A DNA stretch of 64,000 bases from NCBI RefSeq assembly GCF_000521505.1, contig NZ_CP003915.1, positions 3,968,001 to 4,032,000 of the forward strand, read 5' to 3'. This stretch comes from Advenella mimigardefordensis DPN7. Lineage in GTDB: Bacteria; Pseudomonadota; Gammaproteobacteria; Burkholderiales; Burkholderiaceae_B. The notes under the pieces were generated by a model, which saw nothing but the letters and a program-made list of their open reading frames with translations, did no database searches and had not been told where the DNA came from. The translations under genes were made by a program, and so were the position numbers. This document shows, piece by piece, positions 26,844-33,113 of the stretch; positions within the stretch are counted from its first letter, which is position 1; each line of letters starts with the position of its first letter.

Positions 26844-27249
26844 GTGATCCTCCCTTCACGGCAATGAAGTCGCATTCCAGTAATTTTCCGCCATCCAGGC
26901 TGGCCTGCATGGTGTGCCTGGCTGGTCTGGATTCAGGATCCGGAAACAACGCCAGCCATTCCTTGTTCAATGCCGCGCGCTGCGAACGATCATTCATCCA
27001 GACATGCATTTTGATAATATCCGTGGGTTCCAGCCCGGCGGCGTGGCAGATGCGTTTGACATGGTCAAACATGAGCCGGCTTTGTTCCTCTATCGTCGAT
27101 CCATACGCACCGGTAGCAGGATCCGTTCCCTGGATGCTGCCCGAAAACACCATACTGCCAATCTGGCTGGCTGCCGGAATCGGGTTTTTGTGACTGAACC
27201 CTTCGGCATAGATGCTCTTTCTTTTCGTTATATTCATTGTTCCTGACAT
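26836..27249 (-). CDS. RidA-family protein
   Basis: A 137-residue member of the RidA/YjgF/Rut family, trimeric deaminases of reactive enamines and imines. GSIQGTDPATGAYGSTIEEQ and the loop with the key arginine, SRPARHTMQA, are present, followed by the short beta strand LLECDFIAVKG. Being inside a degradative operon it may act on a pathway-specific enamine or carbamate, as Rut and HpaI-associated members do. Confidence 0.83.
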   Translation of the reverse strand: MSGTMNITKRKSIYAEGFSHKNPIPAASQIGSMVFSGSIQGTDPATGAYGSTIEEQSRLMFDHVKRICHAAGLEPTDIIKMHVWMNDRSQRAALNKEWLALFPDPESRPARHTMQASLDGGKLLECDFIAVKGGSHA

Positions 27250-27258
27250 ATTCTGTTC

Positions 27259-28221
27259 CTAATTCACACTAATGTTGGCATTTTTGATAATGGGTACCCA
27301 GCGGTCATCTTCGCTTTTCAGATACGCTTTGAATTCCTCAGGCGTCATGCTCTGTGCTTCGGCCCCAAGCGTCTCAAAACGCTCAATGATTGCCGGATCC
27401 TTCAGTACCGCTGTCGTAGCTGTACTGAGTTTTTCAAGAATATCGGCTGGCGTGCCTTTAGGCGCCATCAAACCGGTAAAGGTATAGGCAACGGCATCTG
27501 AAATACCGGATTCGGATAGCGTCGGTACGTCCGGCAGGCTAGCCAGTCGCTTTTGGGACGTCACGGCAAGGGGACGCAACTTGCCATCCTTTAGGTAGGG
27601 CAAGGCCACGGACATCTGATCGAAGCTGAAATCAACCTGCCCGCCAAGCAAATCCGTAATGGCAGGTGCATTACCCTTGTAGTGCACCGTCATCCATTTG
27701 GCTCCCGTCCTGGCCAGCAACAGTTCGCTCATCAAATGATTGGAGGTCCCGGCACCAGGTGAGGCCATATTCAGTTTGCCCGGGTGCTGTTTTGCGTAAT
27801 CGATGAGTTCGCTCACCGTTTTGACAGGCAGATCGGGTCGTACCTGCAGCACCATGGGGGTCATGGAGATGGACGTCACTGCCTCGAAATCCCTGTCCCA
27901 ATGATAGGCATCACGATTGAAAATAATCGGGCTATAAAGAAGGGGCCCATTAGCTGCCATGAAGAAGGTATAGCCGTCCGGTTTTGCTTTTGCAACATAT
28001 TCTCCGGCAATCATGCCCCCGGCGCCCGCCTTGTTTTCCACAATAAATGGCTTGCCAAAGGCTTTGGCAAGCCCAGGCGCAATGAGCCTTGCTGCCACAT
28101 CCACATTACCGCCTGGCGGATAAGGAACAATGATCGAAACAGGCTTGGCAGGCCAGTCACTTGCATAGGCGGTTGCTGTCAACAGTATGGATAAGGCAAC
28201 AATCATTTTTTGTACTTGCAT
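27259..28221 (-). CDS. Tripartite tricarboxylate transporter receptor (Bug family)
   Basis: A 320-residue receptor from ATG 28221; AGGAAGAG stands 5 bases upstream and a signal peptide (VALSILLTATAYA) follows, whereas the longer frame to 28314 begins with sequence unlike any signal. DWPAKPVSIIVPYPPGGNVD and FIVENKAGAGGMIAGEYVA are Bug hallmarks. It is the first gene of the operon ending with the HpaI-type aldolase, so it should collect the operon's substrate; no TctAB permease genes are near. Confidence 0.9.
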   Translation of the reverse strand: MQVQKMIVALSILLTATAYASDWPAKPVSIIVPYPPGGNVDVAARLIAPGLAKAFGKPFIVENKAGAGGMIAGEYVAKAKPDGYTFFMAANGPLLYSPIIFNRDAYHWDRDFEAVTSISMTPMVLQVRPDLPVKTVSELIDYAKQHPGKLNMASPGAGTSNHLMSELLLARTGAKWMTVHYKGNAPAITDLLGGQVDFSFDQMSVALPYLKDGKLRPLAVTSQKRLASLPDVPTLSESGISDAVAYTFTGLMAPKGTPADILEKLSTATTAVLKDPAIIERFETLGAEAQSMTPEEFKAYLKSEDDRWVPIIKNANISVN

Positions 28222-28439
28222 TTGTCTCTTCCTGTAATCGATGGTGAAACCATGCAGCAAAAGATAGCAAGGGTTGGCGCTACAGGACAATATGAAAAAA
28301 CTATTTACGTCCAAATACCGGACTTAATATAGATTCAGCAATCACCGTAATGCATAAAAATGGGGCATTATTGCGTTTGTCATGTATTTTCATTGCCAAT
28401 GACGGTTACTATTTGGACATATTTCTGGTGAACAAACCT

Positions 28440-29057
28440 ATGAAAATTCTTGCAGACAGCATGAGCCCCGAACAGACTTACAAATTATTGACCGGTATTG
28501 TCGTACCGCGACCCATCGCCTGGGTCAGCACGCTGTCGGCGAGCGGCCTGATCAATGTCGCACCATTCAGTTGCTACACCATCGTTTCCAACATGCCGCC
28601 CATGATCGGCATCAATATCGGTCGTAAGGCAGGCATCCGCAAGGACACAGCAACGAACATTCTTGGTAACAACCGGTTCGTCGTTAATATTGCCGACGAG
28701 ACGCTGCTGGAACCTTTGCATCAGAGTGCTGCGGAATATCCACCCGAAGTCAGCGAGGTGCAACTGCTTAAGCTTGACACGTTGCCAGGAGAATCAATGG
28801 CAACACCTCGACTTGCAGATGCACCGATCAGCATGGAGTGCCAACTGCATAGCGTAACGCCCTACGGCGATACCGGCGCGGAATTCTTTGTTGGAGAAAT
28901 CAAGGTCCTCCATATCAGGGATAGTTTGCTGAACAACGGAAAAATCGAGACCACTAATTTGCGACCCATCTGCCGCCTTGGCGGTCCCAACTACGCCACG
29001 CTGGGCGAAGTCGTTACCTTACCGGCGGTATTACAAACCCCAAAATCGGTGCTTTAG
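28440..29057 (+). CDS. Flavin reductase-like protein (FMN-binding split barrel)
   Basis: A 205-residue protein from ATG 28440; an in-frame ATG at 28350 would add 30 residues of unlikely sequence. YKLLTGIVVPRPIAWVSTL and GLINVAPFSCYTIVSNMPPM are the conserved flavin-binding blocks of the HpaC/DIM6/NTAB family. These proteins reduce FMN for partner monooxygenases or bind flavin themselves. It is divergent from the Bug-led operon and 24 bases before the IclR gene. No oxygenase that it could serve lies within this cluster. Confidence 0.83.
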   Translation: MKILADSMSPEQTYKLLTGIVVPRPIAWVSTLSASGLINVAPFSCYTIVSNMPPMIGINIGRKAGIRKDTATNILGNNRFVVNIADETLLEPLHQSAAEYPPEVSEVQLLKLDTLPGESMATPRLADAPISMECQLHSVTPYGDTGAEFFVGEIKVLHIRDSLLNNGKIETTNLRPICRLGGPNYATLGEVVTLPAVLQTPKSVL

Positions 29058-29081
29058 CCGTCACTGTCCCGAGGAAACATC

Positions 29082-29879
29082 ATGAATGCAGACGAGAGAG
29101 AAGACAATTCCGGTGCGCAGCCGGGAAGCCAGACGGTGTCCCGTGCCATGCAGATCCTGCGGCTGGTTGCCTGTGGGCAAGAGCATGGTGTGCGCCTGAC
29201 AGATATTGTGAATATTTCAGGACTGAACCGGCCTACCGCGCGTCGTATCCTGAAGACGCTGCTACAGGAACAGGCTGTTGAACAGGACCCACTTACCCGC
29301 CGTTACCTGATTGGCAGCGAGTTGACCCTGCTGGGTCTCGCTCGCCGACGACGCTTTCCGCTTTTGTCTGCCGCGCCGACTTGCCTGAACTACCTGGCCC
29401 AAAGCATCGGCGACACTGCTTTCCTGAGCATTAGACATAGGCTGGATTCGATTTGTATTGCCCGTCAGACCGGCCACCATCCTATCCAGGTTCTGTCCAT
29501 TGATGTAGGTGCGCGCCGGCCACTGGGCGCCGGCGTTTCGGGCGTGGCCATTCTTTCATGTCTGTCGCAAGAAGAACTGCAGCCTATCGTTACAGCCAAT
29601 GCCAAGCGCCTTGCCCAGGGTGCGCTGACGCCAGAGCAACTCGTTCAAAGAGTGCAAATAGCCAGAGACCTGGGCTATGCCTATGTTCAGAATGGCGTGA
29701 TGTCCGGTACCAGCGCTGTCGCCGTTCCGGTTGTAGATGCAGCAGGCCATCCCCGGGCGGCCCTTACCATCACGGCCATGTCCAATCGTCTCGAACCATC
29801 ACGCCTGTCATATGTTGTCGAGCAGATGAATGGACAGGCCGAACAGCTCAGTCGTCATGCGGATTTGAATGCTAATTAA
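29082..29879 (+). CDS. IclR-family regulator
   Basis: A 265-residue regulator. The winged helix at about residues 18-80 contains MQILRLVACGQEHGVRLTDI and GLNRPTARRILKTLLQE; the GAF-like effector domain follows with ICIARQTGHHP, DVGARRPLGAGVSGVAILS and SAVAVPVVDAAGHPRAAL. IclR proteins often control aromatic and dicarboxylate degradation. It is divergent from the Bug-aldolase operon and is the best candidate for controlling it. Confidence 0.88.
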   Translation: MNADEREDNSGAQPGSQTVSRAMQILRLVACGQEHGVRLTDIVNISGLNRPTARRILKTLLQEQAVEQDPLTRRYLIGSELTLLGLARRRRFPLLSAAPTCLNYLAQSIGDTAFLSIRHRLDSICIARQTGHHPIQVLSIDVGARRPLGAGVSGVAILSCLSQEELQPIVTANAKRLAQGALTPEQLVQRVQIARDLGYAYVQNGVMSGTSAVAVPVVDAAGHPRAALTITAMSNRLEPSRLSYVVEQMNGQAEQLSRHADLNAN

Positions 29880-30007
29880 GATTCCAAACCGTTGCCGGGC
29901 ACTTGCCGGTTCAGGTGGAAAATTGTCAGTCAGTCCTTCCAAAGTTGCTCAATACGCCCATGCCGGTCAACGCGCGCTGATTGAAACGGTCAGCCCGGAT
30001 CCGGCGT

Positions 30008-30634
30008 TCAGGCCGCCCCATCGACGGTCACATTCACTCCAGCATTAACCAATCGACTCACCACACCCTCCACCGCCTCCTCCAGTTCACACTGATGCCC
30101 GGCAGCAAGCAGCACCCCCTCGCCATCAACGGCTGGCGCAATCAATAGCTTCGCGTCTGCTGGGAACGCCTGGTCGCGCCAGTCTCGCGCACGCCTGAGT
30201 CGATTCATGCTTTCGTCTGACAGGCTATACCCCCGAAGCACTAGCCCGGTTTGTCCCTGCAAATGCCAGTCCTGAGAAAACATCTCGGCGGTTGCCTCTG
30301 GCGTCATAGCAGTTGCAATATCTACCGGCCAGGTACGGCGCATGCGATCCACCGCCCGCAGCCCCACCCAAGCACGCGGCGCCGGAAATATCGTCAGGTT
30401 GTTCGGAAGATTTTCCTTAAAGAACAGACGGAAGGCGACTGCCCCCAGGGCAACAGCCGTCTCTGCAACCGCACTTATCACCGGCTGGGGCACACTCTCA
30501 TCAACAGGAGGCGGCAGGATCGTCCAGTCAATCAGCGCGACAGCACTAGCCGCTGGCCTGAAACTGGCTGTCTGCGACGCAGTTTCATTCCATTCATACA
30601 AAATCCTGACAGAGATGTCTGTGCTGCTAGTCAC
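30008..30634 (-). CDS. Hypothetical protein, 208 residues
   Basis: I do not recognise a family. Of two tandem GTG codons the second (30634) is preferred because AGGAGG, which directly overlaps the stop codon of the upstream small gene, then lies 5 bases before it. The product has no signal or membrane segment; it is rich in Ala, Val and Arg, with GLRAVDRMRRTWPVDIATAM and a C-terminal helix-strand ending NAGVNVTVDGAA. Its location at the edge of a T6SS effector island suggests an immunity or effector-associated protein, without direct evidence. Confidence 0.55.
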   Translation of the reverse strand: MTSSTDISVRILYEWNETASQTASFRPAASAVALIDWTILPPPVDESVPQPVISAVAETAVALGAVAFRLFFKENLPNNLTIFPAPRAWVGLRAVDRMRRTWPVDIATAMTPEATAEMFSQDWHLQGQTGLVLRGYSLSDESMNRLRRARDWRDQAFPADAKLLIAPAVDGEGVLLAAGHQCELEEAVEGVVSRLVNAGVNVTVDGAA

Positions 30635-30643
30635 CACACCCTC

Positions 30644-30859
30644 CTATGCTTTCGCCAACTCGTATGGGCTTAAGGCATCGCCTACACCAATCATCTGGAC
30701 AGTCACCCAGCATTCCAGAATATCGTATCCCCGCAGTCTGATATCGTTTACGGGACTGGACGTTGTTCCCGAATAGTAGACTAACCATATGCTACGATCC
30801 GGAAATAGCAAATAATCCGGAGCGCGCCCCTGGAGAAAAATATACCAGAGCCACTCCAC
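30644..30859 (-). CDS. Small hypothetical protein, 71 residues, possibly a fragment
   Basis: Starts at GTG 30859; TGA lies in frame seven codons upstream. The product is dense in Trp and Tyr (EWLWYIFLQGRAPDYLLF, then SIWLVYYSGT) and ends GVGDALSPYELAKA. Its stop is immediately followed by the Shine-Dalgarno of the next gene, which argues that it is translated. Such an aromatic, compact C-terminus could be the surviving tail of a longer protein or a short immunity-type protein. No family recognised. Confidence 0.45.
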   Translation of the reverse strand: MEWLWYIFLQGRAPDYLLFPDRSIWLVYYSGTTSSPVNDIRLRGYDILECWVTVQMIGVGDALSPYELAKA

Positions 30860-30868
30860 ACACTCATT

Positions 30869-31252
30869 ATGAATCCATCAGATACTACCCCGCCCTCTCC
30901 TGATGTCGATTTGACGAAACTGCGCAATATAGCCTGGGATCTCTGGGATCCTATCGGCTTACTGGGTCCTGGAAGTGGCAACCCCGGGAAGTGGTATGAC
31001 GAAAGAAATCTGCCGTTTGCCGACGAGTATGATCATTATTTGCTTACAGCGGCTCTCGACCTTAAAGCCGGCGCGTCTTGCCAACAGGTTGTAGACTATC
31101 TTGTGCATATCGAAACACAGTATATGTGTCTGGGGGAAAGCGCCGATACTTACGAACGGGCTAAAGCGGTTGTTGCTGCTATCCTGGCCTGCATCCCTGC
31201 CAGAACCTCATCTTGCGGCACACTCGGCCGAGGGTCATCGAGCGCTTCCTGA
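30869..31252 (+). CDS. Small acidic protein, immunity-like (DUF1871-like)
   Basis: A 127-residue acidic protein. LTKLRNIAWDLWDPIGL, EYDHYLLTAALDLKAGAS and VVDYLVHIETQYM match a pattern I associate with small DUF1871-like proteins often found among contact-dependent or secretion-system immunity genes. The sensible homology ends near ERAKAVVAAILAC (about residue 112); the last 15 residues are low-complexity Ser/Gly/Thr encoded by the opposite strand of an antitoxin gene, so the natural end appears to be replaced. No clear ribosome site. Confidence 0.5.
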   Translation: MNPSDTTPPSPDVDLTKLRNIAWDLWDPIGLLGPGSGNPGKWYDERNLPFADEYDHYLLTAALDLKAGASCQQVVDYLVHIETQYMCLGESADTYERAKAVVAAILACIPARTSSCGTLGRGSSSAS

Positions 31253-31338
31253 ATCTCGTTGGCAAGCCACTGGTTGAAGGCGGCGGCTTCGTGCGTATCG
31301 CGAATGGCCTGATCTCGACATTGGTGATTGCTTGACAT
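31150..31338 (-). CDS. Orphan type II antitoxin, YacA/ParD-like
   Basis: A 62-residue protein. FNQWLANEIQEALDDPRP followed by SVPQDEVLAGMQARIAA is the characteristic core of stability-determinant antitoxins (YacA-like, partners of ParE/RelE-type toxins). The N-terminal part is short and acidic. The toxin gene that normally follows is absent: the antitoxin ends inside the converging immunity-like gene, overlapping it by 103 bases. Likely a remnant left by a rearrangement. Confidence 0.6.
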   Translation of the reverse strand: MSSNHQCRDQAIRDTHEAAAFNQWLANEIQEALDDPRPSVPQDEVLAGMQARIAATTALARS

Positions 31339-31654
31339 ATTCTTCTGACCCGAATCTCAGTTAGTAATATCGATCTGAGCCACGATAATGCCCAGATCAC
31401 GTAACACTATCATTACGCAAATCAGGCTGTCAAACAGGCACGTTTGATTGATAGAAAACATGCAATTCGTTTTGCAAAAATAGATCGATTTAAATGAGCG
31501 ACACACCTAAGCATCTGCAGAGGAATTCTACCCACGTTGACTTATTTGCAAACACAGCATCTCAAACACTTCTAGCAGTATAAACACAAGTGATCTCGCC
31601 TGCCCACTCCCAGGGTGATGCTGGTTTCAACAGAACACCCGCTCGCCTACATCA
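31339..31654. other. Gap after the PAAR-like gene, no gene seen
   Basis: About 315 AT-leaning bases between the end of the T6SS operon and the orphan antitoxin, where a toxin gene would normally be expected. Only a 29-codon frame (31494-31583) is open on the plus strand; it has no ribosome site. It contains one copy of the 16-base direct repeat. Confidence 0.5.
31542..31557 (+). repeat. 16-bp direct repeat flanking the T6SS island, left copy
   Basis: TTATTTGCAAACACAG, identical in sequence and orientation to 39949-39964. It lies 98 bases beyond the last gene of the T6SS operon. Confidence 0.5.
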
Positions 31655-32041
31655 TCACGCAGCCAGCACAAACACTTTAGGCTGGCTTGGCACAGCCCGT
31701 ATCCCGACCATATTGAAGGTATTTTGCAGGGTGATGCTACCCCATCGCGTGGCAGGCAAACCGCGCAGCAGTACGGTGAAGGCCCCCGTCAAATCGCGCT
31801 TGAGGCTCATGACGGTGTGGGAGACGACACCACCGATCACACCCGGAATATCGCCCAGGCTGATGGGCGTGAAGGTCATCATGTTATGTGCGGGGGCAAA
31901 GCATTTCAGGATATTGAAACAGATAGGAATGGCCATCATGCCCATGGCTATATTTGGGTAGGGAATGGGAATCGTGGGCGGTGTCAGACAGACATCGGGG
32001 AAGGCCAGGTCCAGTCCGAACATTTGGGTATTGGCTAACAT
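31655..32041 (-). CDS. DUF4150 PAAR-like protein
   Basis: A 128-residue protein from ATG 32041; the open frame reaches further upstream but lies there within the previous gene. DVCLTPPTIPIPYPNIAMG is the DUF4150 core, a PAAR-like fold expected to sharpen the VgrG spike of a type VI secretion system. Members often carry a toxin domain after this core; here the protein stops after LQNTFNMVGIRAVPSQP with no extension. It begins one base after the stop of the pentapeptide gene and is the last gene of the five-gene operon. Confidence 0.82.
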   Translation of the reverse strand: MLANTQMFGLDLAFPDVCLTPPTIPIPYPNIAMGMMAIPICFNILKCFAPAHNMMTFTPISLGDIPGVIGGVVSHTVMSLKRDLTGAFTVLLRGLPATRWGSITLQNTFNMVGIRAVPSQPKVFVLAA

Positions 32042-32042
32042 A

Positions 32043-33113
32043 TCAACTCCAGTTCGCGCCAGGCTGCAGATGCGCGCTAAAAAGTTCTGCTTCAAAAAGT
32101 TCAGGGTCTTTTTCAATCACACCAGCCTGCTTTTTAAGGGATGAATCTGTGACCAGTGCACGGTGCAGCCGCGTGCGTGAAAACGTGGTTTTGATCCAGA
32201 TAATGCCGCTAAGGTTGGCCTCGGTAAAATCCGAGAATGACAGGTCGCTATGACTGAAATTGGCATTTTCACAATTGGCCTTGTGAAACACGCTCATATC
32301 CAGCAATGTACGTGAAAAATTGCAATTGGCAAGGCACGATTCCGGCCATAAGGTCTGATGCAGCCGGGCACCGGAAAAATCAGCCCCGGTGAGATCCGCC
32401 TGCGGAAATAGTGCGTTGGTTGCGATAGCGTTCCGAAAATCTGCCTGCTGTAACTGGCAACCCTTGAAACTGCACTGCGGCAATTGCGCGTGGAGGAACC
32501 TCGCCGCTTTTAGCGAGCTATCAATAAACTGGCAAGCCTGCATATGTTGCCCGGCCAGATCTACGCCATCCATCTGGCATTCGAAAAACACCACGCGATC
32601 AAAACTGCTGTCAGGCCAGGCAAGTTGCGCCAGATCACAGTGCATGAAAGTGAATTGTTCCAGCACATTCCCGCCCATGTCAACGCCAGACAGCTCAACG
32701 CTGTCCATAAGCGTAAGGACGTTGCTGTCAAACAGCAATCTCGAACCTTGCATATTGCACATGCGAAACACGGCGTTTTCGCTTGTGATATGTTCGAAAT
32801 TGCAGTTGATAAGCGTGGATTCATTAAATTGCGTCGCGTCCAGTGTGCTGTTTTCAATATTGCAATTGAACAGATGACATTCGGTGAACAGCGCCAGCTT
32901 CAGATTACCCGAACCCAGGTTGCACTGTTCAAAGCGGCATTGTAAAAACACCGCTTCGGCAAGGTTGGCACCCTTCATGGAGATATCCTTGAAGGTCACC
33001 TCCTGGAAAGTCATGCCTGAGAGGTCTTCGGAGTCCAGATCAAAGTCAATAACCTGATCAGTCAGTGAATCGCCAATGCGCGACAGTTCACGTAATTCTA
33101 CCAGCGTGATCAT
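32043..33113 (-). CDS. Pentapeptide-repeat protein of the T6SS operon
   Basis: A 356-residue protein made almost entirely of A(D/N)LXX-type pentapeptide repeats from about residue 28 (DLSGMTFQEVTFKDISMKGA) to 330, predicted to form a right-handed quadrilateral beta-helix. Many repeats are the irregular F/L-x-x-C-x form (MHCDLAQLAW, CQMDGVDLAGQH). Start overlaps the stop of the DUF2169 gene by four bases. Pentapeptide proteins next to DUF2169 and DUF4150 genes probably help load effector onto the VgrG/PAAR tip. It ends with GANWS. Confidence 0.85.
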   Translation of the reverse strand: MITLVELRELSRIGDSLTDQVIDFDLDSEDLSGMTFQEVTFKDISMKGANLAEAVFLQCRFEQCNLGSGNLKLALFTECHLFNCNIENSTLDATQFNESTLINCNFEHITSENAVFRMCNMQGSRLLFDSNVLTLMDSVELSGVDMGGNVLEQFTFMHCDLAQLAWPDSSFDRVVFFECQMDGVDLAGQHMQACQFIDSSLKAARFLHAQLPQCSFKGCQLQQADFRNAIATNALFPQADLTGADFSGARLHQTLWPESCLANCNFSRTLLDMSVFHKANCENANFSHSDLSFSDFTEANLSGIIWIKTTFSRTRLHRALVTDSSLKKQAGVIEKDPELFEAELFSAHLQPGANWS

